A DNA stretch of 37,889 nt from contig PBTE01000125.1 of assembly GCA_002726515.1 (NCBI GenBank), positions 1 to 37,889 on the forward strand. Reading direction: 5' to 3'. Positions 8,784-17,504 of the stretch are shown here, one piece after another (position 1 is the first letter of the stretch; every line of letters begins with the position of its first letter). Under the pieces are notes generated by a model. That model was not told the origin of the DNA. It made no database searches and saw nothing but the letters and a program-made list of their open reading frames with translations. The position numbers were made by a program, and so were the translations under genes. The stretch is from Planctomycetaceae bacterium. GTDB lineage: Bacteria > Planctomycetota > Planctomycetia > Pirellulales > Pirellulaceae.

Positions 8784-10589
8784 CAGGGAATCAAGTTCCT
8801 CAACCAGCTCTTCAAAATGGTGCAGCGCAGTTTCAACGGGTCCCGGTTGTTCCATATCGACTCCCGCTCCGCGAAGCAGGTCGAGTGGATCCTGGGAACA
8901 CCCTCCCTGCAAGAATTTCAAGTAAGCCCTCAACTCTGCTTCACCGCCCGTTAACACCCGTTGGCTCAAGGCGATTGCGGCCGACATGCCGGTGGCATAT
9001 TTGTAGACGTAGAATGCGCGATAGAAGTGGGGTATGCGCAAACATTCGAGTGACAGTGTTTCGTCGTAGGTAAAATCCGGACCGAAATAATCGCGTAACA
9101 ATTTTTGATAGGTCTCTTTCAAAGCCTGGACTGTTAGCGGCTCGCCCTGTTCCGCCATGTCATGTGTGATTTTCTCGAATTCAGCAAACATCGTTTGGCG
9201 AATGATCGTACCTCGCATATCGTCAATTGCTCGATTCACCAAATAGGCTCGCTGCTTCTCGTCCTGTGCGTTTTGCAGCAGGTGTGCACTCAGCAATTCC
9301 TCATTGAACGTACTGGCAACTTCCGCTACGAAGATTTTGTATTGATAATACTGGAATGGTTGGTGCCGGGATGAATAGAAACTGTGCATCGAATGCCCTG
9401 CTTCGTGAGCCAGCGTAAAAACATCGTTAAATACCGTCGGTTGGTAATTCATCATGATGTAGGGGTCGCCGTCATAAGAACCGGCACTGAATGCCCCGGC
9501 CTGCTTACCAACATTGGGGTAACGGTCACACCATCGGCCGAGCAAGCCATCCTGTAACACTTCGCAGTACTCACTGCCGAGTGGCTGCAAAGCCGCAATC
9601 GTCAATTCGACTGCCTGGTCCCAATCTCGCCCGATCTCGAGATCATGAAGAATGGGGACGTAGGTGTCGTATTGATGAATTTCGTCGAGCTTCATTTTTC
9701 GTCGGCGCAGATCATAGAAACGATGCACGACGGGCAATTGTTTGCGGACGGTGGCGATCAAGTTGTCGTACACGGCAAGCGGAACATTGTCGGGGAACAG
9801 TGCGGCCGCCAAAGCACTCTCATAACCACGCACACGTGCATAGTAGACGTCCTTTTGGATCGATCCGCTAAATGCCGCAGCTAACGTGTTCTCATGAGCT
9901 TCAAACTGTTGGTAGTACTGGTGAAAAGCCGTTTTGCGTACTTCTCGCTGAGGAGAGTTCAACAATTGCATGAAGGTCGCATTACCCAACTCAACCTGCT
10001 CACCCTTTTCATTTTCAACCAATCCAAACTTGAGATCTACATTGTGTAACTGTTCAAAAACCTTGCCGGAAGCCTGGGCCATTTCACCCTGCATTGCCAA
10101 CAGGCGCTCCTCCTTGCCAGTCAAAGTGTATGGTTTGAATCTCAGAATGCGTTCCAATACCAATCGATAAGGAAGCAACGCTTCGTGATCGAGAAAATCC
10201 GCCATCCGGTCGTCGGTGATCGACGTTATTTCTGGTCGGATGAAACTTGCCGCCTCAGCCGCCCGGGTTGCTAGATTCGTAAATCGACCATTCATCCCCT
10301 GATAGACGGCATTCCCCTGATCTTCTGTCGCTTTCAACAGGGCATAGTAGGCAAGTCTTTCACTCAGACGGTCGAGTTCCAAATCGAAAGCCAGGCAAGC
10401 TGCCAACACCTCGGCACCGTCACACAGGTGATTACGGAATTGATCAAATTCCGGAATTCTTGATTCCCAAAGTGTCATGTCCCGTTCCCAGGCCTCATCA
10501 TCCGGATACAACCTGCCCAAATCCCAGGTGTCATCCAGGGCCACTTCTTCTCGCGTGGGAATTCTCTGGACCTTGAGCGTGCTCATCAT
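8778..10589 (-). CDS. pepF: oligoendopeptidase F (M3B metallopeptidase)
   Basis: This is a cytoplasmic zinc oligopeptidase that cleaves short peptides, part of intracellular peptide recycling. At 603 residues it has the normal length for PepF. The zinc site is HEAGH at 395-399 in the context TLAHEAGHSMHSFY, followed by AEVASTFNEELL, which supplies the third ligand Glu. The N-terminal helical domain (about 20-190) and the C-terminal IPHFYRAFYVYKYATG segment are both typical of the family. Two consecutive ATG codons (10589 and 10586) lie just after a TAGGAG/AGGAAA stretch; either may be used. The final codons overlap the convergent hglS-like gene by six bases. No signal peptide is seen. Confidence 0.93.
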   Translation of the reverse strand: MMSTLKVQRIPTREEVALDDTWDLGRLYPDDEAWERDMTLWESRIPEFDQFRNHLCDGAEVLAACLAFDLELDRLSERLAYYALLKATEDQGNAVYQGMNGRFTNLATRAAEAASFIRPEITSITDDRMADFLDHEALLPYRLVLERILRFKPYTLTGKEERLLAMQGEMAQASGKVFEQLHNVDLKFGLVENEKGEQVELGNATFMQLLNSPQREVRKTAFHQYYQQFEAHENTLAAAFSGSIQKDVYYARVRGYESALAAALFPDNVPLAVYDNLIATVRKQLPVVHRFYDLRRRKMKLDEIHQYDTYVPILHDLEIGRDWDQAVELTIAALQPLGSEYCEVLQDGLLGRWCDRYPNVGKQAGAFSAGSYDGDPYIMMNYQPTVFNDVFTLAHEAGHSMHSFYSSRHQPFQYYQYKIFVAEVASTFNEELLSAHLLQNAQDEKQRAYLVNRAIDDMRGTIIRQTMFAEFEKITHDMAEQGEPLTVQALKETYQKLLRDYFGPDFTYDETLSLECLRIPHFYRAFYVYKYATGMSAAIALSQRVLTGGEAELRAYLKFLQGGCSQDPLDLLRGAGVDMEQPGPVETALHHFEELVEELDSLL

Positions 10590-10811
10590 TTTCCTACTCC
10601 TACGTCAAACAATGTCAGCAAAACAAGTTAGGGCCTGTCCTGGTGTCGGACAAGTCACGCTAACCGGTAATTCCTGACAACCTGGCCAAAAAAAGTGGTG
10701 GCTTATCTCCTTTTTGGGGTGCCAATTCCGCCGGAAATCTATAAATTTAAGTGTTAGTGGGACTTGCCCCTTAAAAATGAAGTCACCCGTAACCCATTGC
10801 TGCTATTCACT

Positions 10812-11591
10812 ATGTGTCTTTTGGCGATCCAGTATCAGCTCGTTCCCGAAGCCCCTGTTCTAGTTGCCGCAAATCGCGAGGAATACTACGACCGAAAGTC
10901 CCAAACTCCAACCATACAATCCGGGAAACCCCGCGTTTTGGGCGGCGTTGACCTGATTGCAGGTGGTACCTGGCTTGGCGTCAACCAGCATGGCCTGTTT
11001 ATCGCAGCCTGCAATCGCAGAAAAATGTTTCCTCCAACAGCTCCCCTTTCCCGGGGAGTCCTGTGCCGTGAACTGCTGAAGTGCAGTTCAGCTCAAGAGG
11101 CGGCCAATCTGGCCATCGACGAGTTGGCGGCGGGCGAATATGACGGGGTGAACTACGCATGTGCCGACGCGCGAAGTGGACATGTCGTCCACGGTGGAGA
11201 CAACCTGGAAATCGTCGACTTGGAAGAAGGTCTGAATATCATTGCAAATCGGAACCTTAATGACGATCACGACGAACGGGTTCAGTTGGCTCGGCGGCTT
11301 CTGACCCTCCAGCAGCTCGATTCGCCAGTCAAATTTTTGGCCATTGCCAGCAAAGTCTTCGCCCGCAGCCCGTCGCCCCCTGGTCGACCGAGTGTCATCT
11401 TGCGTGGTTCCGAAAAAGGCACAGTCAGTTCGACCTTGATCTCATTGGGTGCCAAGCCTCGCGACGCGATTTATCAATATGCTCCGGGTCCTCCCGATCA
11501 GTACAAGTACGAGGACTATAGCCCGTTGCTGCGAGATATCCTCAGTCGAGGTCTACGGGAAACTCGTCAAAAAGAAATCACCAAGAGTTGA
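10812..11591 (+). CDS. NRDE family protein (TANGO2 / DUF833)
   Basis: This is a member of the NRDE (TANGO2-like, DUF833) family, 259 residues. The family is widespread in bacteria and eukaryotes and its biochemical role is not settled. The hallmark N-terminus is MCLLAIQY, with Cys2 as the conserved residue exposed after methionine removal. It is followed by VAANREEYYDR, where NREE replaces the usual NRDE. GGTWLGVNQHGLFIAACN and the late segment GTVSSTLISL also fit. I chose ATG 10812 because this family starts with MC; the open frame extends upstream to a TTG at 10764 that would add 16 unlikely residues. No ribosome site is visible before either start. It is divergent from pepF and convergent with the nuclease-like gene at 11731. 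Confidence 0.82.
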   Translation: MCLLAIQYQLVPEAPVLVAANREEYYDRKSQTPTIQSGKPRVLGGVDLIAGGTWLGVNQHGLFIAACNRRKMFPPTAPLSRGVLCRELLKCSSAQEAANLAIDELAAGEYDGVNYACADARSGHVVHGGDNLEIVDLEEGLNIIANRNLNDDHDERVQLARRLLTLQQLDSPVKFLAIASKVFARSPSPPGRPSVILRGSEKGTVSSTLISLGAKPRDAIYQYAPGPPDQYKYEDYSPLLRDILSRGLRETRQKEITKS

Positions 11592-11730
11592 CCGCCAGGT
11601 TCGGAATCTGCCGACACAAGAAAGTCGGACATCATCTGGTTCGGCTTGTCCACGCAACCCCGGGACCAGTAGACAACTGTTCCCCGTTGCTTCATTTGGA
11701 TCCATGCCGGTCGGTATCACTTCTTTCTGA

Positions 11731-12414
11731 TCAGGCCACACGGCGTCGTGTTCGCCGGAATTCGTAGAGCAACGCGTTACCACGTTTGGCAACCTGTGCA
11801 ACGGTTCCCATTTTCCGGTAGCAGTAGGCAATTCTCTGTGCCATCCCACGTTCGATGTTCAACGCTTGTGCCAGATTTTCCGTATCAAAGCGGCGCGGGA
11901 GACGCGCCGGAGCAAGCTTTCGCAAATCTTGGGCCTTGTGCAGCCGATAGGTCCCATGAATTTTTAACAGTTTCTGGTCCTCGACCTCATAGTCTCTGGT
12001 ACTCCAGCGACGTCGCCGGCCATGGCCCGGATAGCGCCACTCTTCGATGTCCACCAGAACGATTTCCAGCCACAAGTTGGGATGAGGAAACACGCTGGTG
12101 AAATAGACCAACTCTTCAAAAACATCAATCAGGCGTCCGCGCTTGGGACTCTTCCTGCGACGGAGGACCGGTCCCGCCGCTCGTTTTTGCTGCACCAACT
12201 GCTTGCTAACCACCAGGGGCTTGACGACCAAAAGCTCGTGATCGGTTATGAGATCAAGTACCTTATCACGAATGGCGGACAGACCGCCGTGTTGAATTTC
12301 GATCAGGCGTCCTGCGGCTATCGCGTCGATTCGATATCGACCAACGCGGACTTCAGTCTGCCCGGCGGCGTCGGCATACTGCAATTTCAGTTGGCGATGA
12401 AGCGACGTTTCCAA
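11731..12414 (-). CDS. hypothetical protein with PD-(D/E)XK-like core and C-terminal HTH
   Basis: I do not recognise a named family for this 227-residue protein. Near the N-terminus the pattern RYRIDAI, then LIEIQ (Asp30, Glu39, Gln41) resembles the D...ExK active-site hairpin of PD-(D/E)XK nucleases, with Gln in place of Lys, and an upstream helix LHRQLKLQYA fits the preceding Glu-bearing helix. The middle is strongly basic (RRRKSPKRGR, GHGRRRRW). The last 50 residues (FDTENLAQALNIERGMAQRI and onward) look like a helix-turn-helix and a basic tail. DNA binding and cleavage are therefore a reasonable inference, not shown. It follows pyrE on the same strand with 98 bases between them. The start ATG is at 12414. 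Confidence 0.6.
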   Translation of the reverse strand: METSLHRQLKLQYADAAGQTEVRVGRYRIDAIAAGRLIEIQHGGLSAIRDKVLDLITDHELLVVKPLVVSKQLVQQKRAAGPVLRRRKSPKRGRLIDVFEELVYFTSVFPHPNLWLEIVLVDIEEWRYPGHGRRRRWSTRDYEVEDQKLLKIHGTYRLHKAQDLRKLAPARLPRRFDTENLAQALNIERGMAQRIAYCYRKMGTVAQVAKRGNALLYEFRRTRRRVA

Positions 12415-12512
12415 CGTTCTATGTCCTGCGAAGGAGTTGACAGGCTCAAACGACCATCATGGGTTAACTTTTTCACCACAGACCGTCCCGCCAAATCGAA
12501 AAGTGACTGACT

Positions 12513-13067
12513 TTACGAAGGATTTGGTTGGATGCCAAAGTCGCGTATGGTAAGTAGAGTCTGTAATGAATAGCCCCGATCTGCAAAGATTTGAGCAGCG
12601 CCTTCCAGCCGATCCACAACGGCAACCACACCCACAACTTTCAACCCAAAGGCTTCCACTCGTTCGATCGCCTTCAGTGAACTTCCTCCGGTGGTGACAA
12701 CGTCTTCGACAATAACCGCCGTTAAGCCAGGTGTGATGGGACCTTCGACATCGTTTCCTTTGCCATGAGACTTTGTCTCTTTCCTGACAATGAACCCCTT
12801 GAGAGCCTGGCCCCGGTGAGCCGCTGTCGTGATCACGGCGGCAGAAATCGGGTCGGCACCGATTGCCATTCCACCAACGGCATCCGGCAGATTGTCGCCC
12901 CACATTTCGAGAATCCCTTCCGCAATCTGCTTGGCGCCAGCCGAATCCAACGTCACCTTACGGCAGTCCAGGTAGTAACTCGATTTCTTCCCCGAAGCCA
13001 ACGTAAATTCGCCTCTCTCTAACCCGTGTTCACGAATCAACGCCAGCAGTGCATCGCGGTCGTACAT
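12513..13067 (-). CDS. pyrE: orotate phosphoribosyltransferase
   Basis: This enzyme converts orotate and PRPP to OMP, the fifth step of pyrimidine synthesis. With the start chosen here it has 184 residues, normal for bacterial PyrE. The substrate loop FTLASGKKSSYYLDCRK lies at 21-37, the flexible-loop Lys-rich stretch VRKETKSHG at 94-102, and the PRPP-binding motif VIVEDVVTTGGSS at 118-130. ATG 13067 is preferred: AGGAGG lies about ten bases upstream, and that ribosome site falls inside the codons of the longer GTG-initiated frame (13091). The upstream neighbour on the same strand, the LysM/YkuD gene, ends 68 bases away, and a nuclease-like gene follows, so cotranscription is possible. Confidence 0.94.
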   Translation of the reverse strand: MYDRDALLALIREHGLERGEFTLASGKKSSYYLDCRKVTLDSAGAKQIAEGILEMWGDNLPDAVGGMAIGADPISAAVITTAAHRGQALKGFIVRKETKSHGKGNDVEGPITPGLTAVIVEDVVTTGGSSLKAIERVEAFGLKVVGVVAVVDRLEGAAQIFADRGYSLQTLLTIRDFGIQPNPS

Positions 13068-13135
13068 TGCAACAGGTCCTCCTGTCGCCACTTATATCAC
13101 GCCAATGACGATCAAAGAAGTAATGAAGAGGGCGA

Positions 13136-14407
13136 CTATTGGGAAAAAAGGCTCGAGCGGGAAACCTCAAGTGTGGAGCCCAGAGAGGACATGGGGGCAG
13201 TGCCCGAATTCGACGACGACTTGTCCACAATCGCCAGCTTTGAACCCTCAGAAAGTATCGAGAAGAGGTCCGTCATGTCCTTGGCGGTAACCATGATACA
13301 ACCCTTCTGGGTTCCGGACGAAGGCGCAGCGTGGATCACCAGGTTATCCGACAGTCCCAGAGAAACGATGCCGTAGGGATTGGACGAATCACCAGCCGGT
13401 ACAACTTCTCCGTCCAAACCTACAAACAAACGGCCTTCCTGACTTTTGTCTACCACTTCATAGTGGCCGGGAGCAGGAAAGGGATCTTGCCCGATTTGAA
13501 TGGGGAACCGGCCGGCATAATACCTGCCCAAAAACAAAGTCACTTCGCGCCGTTTCAAGTCAACCTCAGCTGTAAACTGGCCATGTACGACTTTGATCTC
13601 CTGTCCGGGCACTAGCTGATTAAGATCATAGACGCCATTCACATTGGCCAAAAATTGCCAGGGCACATCGAAGCTCTGAGCAATCTGTTCCAGCGTTTCA
13701 CCAGGTTGTATCTGGTATGGTGGCTGTAACGTGTGTTCACGGGAATAAATCACTGCACCGGCTAACTGGTCGAGCATCTCAATAAGCTGTGTTTTCTGCC
13801 CGGTTGTTAACTCGGCACTACCGTACCACATGGAAAGCGCGAACAATGCGTCGGCCAGTCGGTTCTCGGCAAGGTGGCCTTCAACCACTCGCCAGTCGGC
13901 AGCAAAGGCATTGTGAGCGACAGATACCGGTTCTTCAGCCGCTGGACTTGTCACTGCACGACTCGTTGCTGTCGCATTGGCTGCGACTTCAGCTGTGCTG
14001 GAATCTTCTTCACCGGGAGCCGTTCTGTTCTGCGAAAAAGTTCCCAACGCCGTAGAATTTTCCACCTGGGTCTGTTCCAATTCGTTCGTTTTGACAACCC
14101 CAAGGCCCACAGTCCCTATTGGCAGATGGTCAGAATGACCGCTGCCATCCGTCGTTGCCCTGGCGATCTCGACCTGAGGTAGCCCGGACGCTGGGCTCTG
14201 TGAATTTTCTGTGGAAATCTGAGTCGGTACTGTGACCGCCGGAGGCGTCGTTCCCGGATTCCCCGATTGAATTTCCGTAGCTGACCATGGCGCCTCGTAA
14301 GGCGCCTTGGACAAAGTCACCCCGGGAGACCGATTGAGCATTACGTAGACACCGTATCCGGCAGCCAGCATGACCGCGATCACAAAGCCATTTTTGAGAG
14401 AACCCAC
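13136..14407 (-). CDS. LysM and L,D-transpeptidase-like (YkuD) membrane-anchored protein
   Basis: This 423-residue envelope protein probably acts on peptidoglycan. After an N-terminal membrane anchor (NGFVIAVMLAAGYGVYVML) comes a long Ser/Thr/Pro-rich linker, then a helical segment, a LysM motif at about 231-275 (YQIQPGETLEQIAQSF to VPGQEIKVV) and a YkuD fold at about 280-394. His359 in LVIHAAP and Cys370 in KGCIMV match the catalytic pair of L,D-transpeptidases. However, the usual S-H/R-GC-I-R motif is changed to Q-K-GC-I-M, so the active site is divergent. I chose GTG 14407 because AAGGAGG sits six bases before it; the longer frame to 14461 has no ribosome site. Upstream on the same strand is rarA, 230 bases away. 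Confidence 0.82.
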   Translation of the reverse strand: MGSLKNGFVIAVMLAAGYGVYVMLNRSPGVTLSKAPYEAPWSATEIQSGNPGTTPPAVTVPTQISTENSQSPASGLPQVEIARATTDGSGHSDHLPIGTVGLGVVKTNELEQTQVENSTALGTFSQNRTAPGEEDSSTAEVAANATATSRAVTSPAAEEPVSVAHNAFAADWRVVEGHLAENRLADALFALSMWYGSAELTTGQKTQLIEMLDQLAGAVIYSREHTLQPPYQIQPGETLEQIAQSFDVPWQFLANVNGVYDLNQLVPGQEIKVVHGQFTAEVDLKRREVTLFLGRYYAGRFPIQIGQDPFPAPGHYEVVDKSQEGRLFVGLDGEVVPAGDSSNPYGIVSLGLSDNLVIHAAPSSGTQKGCIMVTAKDMTDLFSILSEGSKLAIVDKSSSNSGTAPMSSLGSTLEVSRSSLFSQ

Positions 14408-14559
14408 TTTCGTCCTCCTTGACGAAACCACACCCACTGAAACGTGGCAGAACACCACCAAAATCTGATTAGAATGATGCTTGCCACGGAGAAACTCGAC
14501 GGCGGGCAGAATCCTAGAAAAATTTCTATCCGACGGCTAGGCCAGAATCCGCTCCAACC

Positions 14560-14588
14560 GTTGCAGCTAGCGACAGCAAAGCTGCAGC
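14560..14588. repeat. stem-loop between rarA and the LysM/YkuD gene
   Basis: GTTGCAGCT (14560-14568) and AGCTGCAGC (14580-14588) can pair over nine positions with one G-T wobble, around an 11-base loop. It lies just downstream of the rarA stop. On the rarA strand the T run precedes the stem, so it is not a standard intrinsic terminator. Confidence 0.35.
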
Positions 14589-14637
14589 AAAAATCGGTGG
14601 AACGAAACGGTCCCATTCCCCGGAGCCTACGCCCCTG

Positions 14638-15957
14638 TTACTCACCTGTTTCCCTCAACAAGGCCCGGATTTTCTCCAACCGTTGGATCAATTCGACTTC
14701 GAAACCTCGCTGCACTGGTCGATAGTACTCGCGCTCAATGCCCAGATACTCCTGTGACACAACACCTTCCTCGCTATCATGCGCGTATTGATAGCCCTCG
14801 CCGTGCCCCAGGCGCTGGGCTCCCCCATAATGTGCATCTCGCAGGTGGCGAGGAACTGGGGTGATTCTCCCCGACCGAATGTCGTGGCGGGCTTCACCGA
14901 TCGCAACCGTGGCCGCATTCGACTTTGGAGCGCATGCCAGATAGGTCACCGCCTGAGCTAAATTCAGCTGACATTCCGGTAAGCCCACGAATTCGCAAGC
15001 TTGCATCGTAGCCACTGCCAAGCAGAGAGCTTGCGGGTCCGCATTGCCGATGTCCTCGCTGGCCAGAATCACCAGGCGACGCGTCAGGAAACGAATATCC
15101 TCACCACCTTCGAGCATCCGTGCCAGCCAGTAGAGCGCAGCGTCCGGATCACTTCCTCGCAAACTCTTAATCAACGCGCTGGCCGAGTCGTAATGAGCAT
15201 CTCCATCAGCATCGTAGTTCATCGCCTTACGTTGCACGGACTCTTCTGCCAACTCCAGCGTGTAGGTGACTGCTGACTGGGAACTGGATAAAACGCCCAC
15301 TTCGAGTCCCGCCAGCGCGCGTCTTGCATCTCCGTCGCACACCTCAGCCAGGAATTGCAGAGCATCCTCGTCAATGGTAACCTCGTAGCTTCCCAGTCCA
15401 CGTTCCCGGTCCTTCGCTGCGCGCAGTAACAAAACCTTGATGTCCTCTTCCGCCAAGGGCTCAAATTGAAAAATCCGACTGCGACTGACCAACGGACTAT
15501 TGACAGAAAAAAAGGGATTTGACGTGGTAGCACCCACCAGCATTACCACTCCGTCCTCTACGTCTGGAAGTAACACATCCTGTTGGGCCCGGTTAAACCG
15601 ATGAATTTCATCAATAAACAGTAATGTCTTCTGTCCCCCGCTTGCGAGTTCGTCCCGGGCGTCGTTGAGTACGGATCGGACATCTTTAACGCCGCTGGTA
15701 ACAGCGTTCAATTGGCAATATCGACTGTGGCTTTCCGTCGCCAGAATTCTGGCCAAGGTCGTCTTGCCGCTACCTGGTGGGCCATACAGAATGACCGATC
15801 CTAGCCGGTCCGCTGTCAACAAGCGTCGAAGCAGTTTCCCTTCCCCCAACAAGTGCTGTTGTCCCAGAAACTCATCCAATCGACGTGGGCGCATACGAGC
15901 AGCCAGGGGTTGAGCCTGCTGCAGGTTCGCTGCCTCGGAAGCTTCAAACAGGGACAT
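14638..15957 (-). CDS. rarA: replication-associated recombination protein A (RarA/MgsA), AAA+ ATPase
   Basis: This clamp-loader-like AAA+ ATPase acts at stalled replication forks and single-stranded DNA ends. At 439 residues it has the standard RarA length. Walker A GPPGSGKT is at 59-66 and Walker B LLFIDEIHRF at about 112-121, followed by the family segment RAQQDVLLPDVEDG and sensor 1 VGATTSNPFF. The C-terminal part contains KSLRGSDPDAALYWLARMLEGG-type sequence and ASEDIGNADP, both diagnostic for RarA as opposed to DnaX or RuvB. The N-terminus (LAARMRPRRLDEFLGQ) is the usual RarA beginning. ATG at 15957 is the natural start. Confidence 0.95.
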   Translation of the reverse strand: MSLFEASEAANLQQAQPLAARMRPRRLDEFLGQQHLLGEGKLLRRLLTADRLGSVILYGPPGSGKTTLARILATESHSRYCQLNAVTSGVKDVRSVLNDARDELASGGQKTLLFIDEIHRFNRAQQDVLLPDVEDGVVMLVGATTSNPFFSVNSPLVSRSRIFQFEPLAEEDIKVLLLRAAKDRERGLGSYEVTIDEDALQFLAEVCDGDARRALAGLEVGVLSSSQSAVTYTLELAEESVQRKAMNYDADGDAHYDSASALIKSLRGSDPDAALYWLARMLEGGEDIRFLTRRLVILASEDIGNADPQALCLAVATMQACEFVGLPECQLNLAQAVTYLACAPKSNAATVAIGEARHDIRSGRITPVPRHLRDAHYGGAQRLGHGEGYQYAHDSEEGVVSQEYLGIEREYYRPVQRGFEVELIQRLEKIRALLRETGE

Positions 15958-16393
15958 GATTCAATCGCTTTTCGGTTGATCTTGCTTCACGGCCCAACGG
16001 TTGACTCCGGAACGGAAAAATCGAACCATGAAAGGCCTTGGAAATCTCAAACCGCCATCGCAAAATCGAAAACCTTCTGCGGGGTCGCCGTCCGGAGTCG
16101 CTTCAGACGATCGGCTTGGTTATTCCCAAGCAGACGACGAACTCCCTGGTACAGGAGTGAAAACACCGGCTTCTGGCCTGCGACCCAAGCCGGTGGACAA
16201 AATTGTGAACCATCGAGCAGAGTTAGACCAGCATCCAAGTCAAATTTTTCCAAAAAAACGGCGGAGGACTGCCAGCTCCCGCAGTGCAGGTCTCAACTGG
16301 ACGACCAGTTGACGAAGCGGACCCGGGAAACGCTCAAGTCTCTGCGGGATACTTCAAGCTGACCGGACAGGAGGTCCGAAAAGTAAAACTACC
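15958..16393. other. 436-base region between rarA and CPBP protease genes
   Basis: Apart from the possible frameshifted minus-strand frame at 16047-16353, nothing is supported. An AGGAGG at 16369-16374 lies about 20 bases before the TTG proposed as the start of the CPBP gene, too far to be a normal ribosome site for it. Confidence 0.4.
16047..16353 (-). pseudogene. possible frameshifted small gene, unknown family
   Basis: Two minus-strand reading frames join into one protein-like sequence if a single T is removed from the seven-T run (plus-strand A run 16252-16258). The upstream part reads RLERFPGPLRQLVVQLRP and LRELAVLRR; the join would give RRFLEKFDLDAGLTLLDGSQ, and the rest continues to a stop at 16047. 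As the sequence stands, the upstream frame stops a few codons after the run, and the downstream frame has only a TTG at 16253. No plausible start codon with a ribosome site is seen upstream, and a stop precedes the first codon of the upstream part. It could be a decayed gene, a sequencing error in a homopolymer, or chance. I recognise no family. Confidence 0.35.
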
Positions 16394-17218
16394 TTGAGTG
16401 TCGCCTCTGATAGCACCTTCCACGGGTTGACTCCCATGAACTCTCGATCACCTGCTGCAGAAAACCGTGCCAGCATAGAAAGGAATGCATGGTCGAGTTA
16501 CTTTCTCGAGTCCCGGCGACCCACCGTAAGCCTGGTGTTTGTCATTCCAATTTTGCTGATTTATGAAGTAGGGGTCCTCTTGTTAGGCCCCCAGGCCATG
16601 CGCAACGGAGCCGACCTCTGGCTTCGCCACTTCCTGGATACAATCGGCTTTGGTCAGTACTTCCTGTTGCCCCTCTTGACGGTTTTTACGCTGCTCGCCT
16701 GGCACCATGTGACACACGAGCCCTGGAAGTTCTCGCCCAGACTGCTGGGCTTGATGTTGGCCGAATCCGCCCTGTTCAGCGTGATCCTGTTAGGATTTGT
16801 ACAGTTCCAGGGGCGAATGATGGAAATATCTCAGCTGACGGTAGCCATCCAGTCCGCTGAACAGCTGGCCTGGGCAGCCAAATTGAAACAGGTTGTGGGT
16901 TACTTTGGTGCCGGAATCTACGAAGAACTGCTATTCCGTTTGCTGCTGTTGCCCGTGCTCACTATTCTGATTCAGGGTATGGGTGTAACCACTAAGAAAA
17001 GTTTGTTGGTCGCGATCATTCTCAGCGGGTTATTCTTTTCCGCAGCCCATTATCAAGTATTCACGTCGGTTGGAGATGTTTTCGAATGGTTCAGCTTCAG
17101 CTTCCGATTCGTAGCCGGTGTTTTCTTCGCGGTCCTGTTCACTTATCGCGGCTTTGGCATCGCGGTCGGAACGCACACGCTCTACGACGTCCTCGCCGTA
17201 ACGATCCAGGGGGGATGA
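16394..17218 (+). CDS. CPBP-family intramembrane glutamic endopeptidase (Abi)
   Basis: This is a polytopic membrane protein of the CPBP/Abi family, whose characterised members are intramembrane proteases such as Rce1. All three family motifs are visible: EELLFR (Glu177-Glu178...Arg182), FSAAH (Phe215...His219) and HTLYD (His261...Asp265). Several hydrophobic segments are apparent, including VSLVFVIPILLIYEVGVLLL and GLMLAESALFSVILLGFV. The length (274 residues from TTG) is normal. The start is uncertain: TTG 16394 or ATG 16436 (residue 15) are both possible and neither has a good ribosome site. Its substrate is unknown. It is followed by a DUF2617-like gene that has its own promoter. Confidence 0.83.
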   Translation: MSVASDSTFHGLTPMNSRSPAAENRASIERNAWSSYFLESRRPTVSLVFVIPILLIYEVGVLLLGPQAMRNGADLWLRHFLDTIGFGQYFLLPLLTVFTLLAWHHVTHEPWKFSPRLLGLMLAESALFSVILLGFVQFQGRMMEISQLTVAIQSAEQLAWAAKLKQVVGYFGAGIYEELLFRLLLLPVLTILIQGMGVTTKKSLLVAIILSGLFFSAAHYQVFTSVGDVFEWFSFSFRFVAGVFFAVLFTYRGFGIAVGTHTLYDVLAVTIQGG

Positions 17219-17328
17219 CGCGGAATTTTGTTGAAAACAAATGCGTCTCGTTCTGAAAGTGACACCAACAACGCGTGCCTGGACTGAAACCGAAAACGCG
17301 AACCTCTTGCCAGCAAGTCACAGCTCGG

Positions 17329-17362
17329 GTAGATCAACAAGCTTACATTTGTCAAGATCTAC
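17329..17362. repeat. inverted repeat upstream of the DUF2617-like gene
   Basis: GTAGATC (17329-17335) and GATCTAC (17356-17362) form a perfect 7-bp inverted repeat with a 20-base spacer. An inner ACAA/TTGT pairing can extend it. It lies between the CPBP gene and the promoter at 17397. It may be an operator or a transcript-end hairpin, though no U tract follows. Confidence 0.35.
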
Positions 17363-17396
17363 ATTCGGGGAATCTGCTAGTCGTTTCAACACCTGT

Positions 17397-17425
17397 TTGT
17401 TGCGCGACTCGAGTCAGCTTATAAT
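17397..17425 (+). promoter_or_regulatory. sigma-70-type promoter for the DUF2617-like gene
   Basis: A perfect -10 box TATAAT (17420-17425) follows TTGTTG (17397-17402, three of six consensus bases) after exactly 17 bases. It stands about 80 bases upstream of GTG 17505, giving a short leader. It also argues against the much longer open frame beginning at 17241. Confidence 0.6.
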
Positions 17426-17504
17426 GAATCTTGGCGGATGCAACTTTGACCACAGCAACACTCTCACCGATTTGAAACATTTACCACACAAGGAATTCAG
17501 GATC

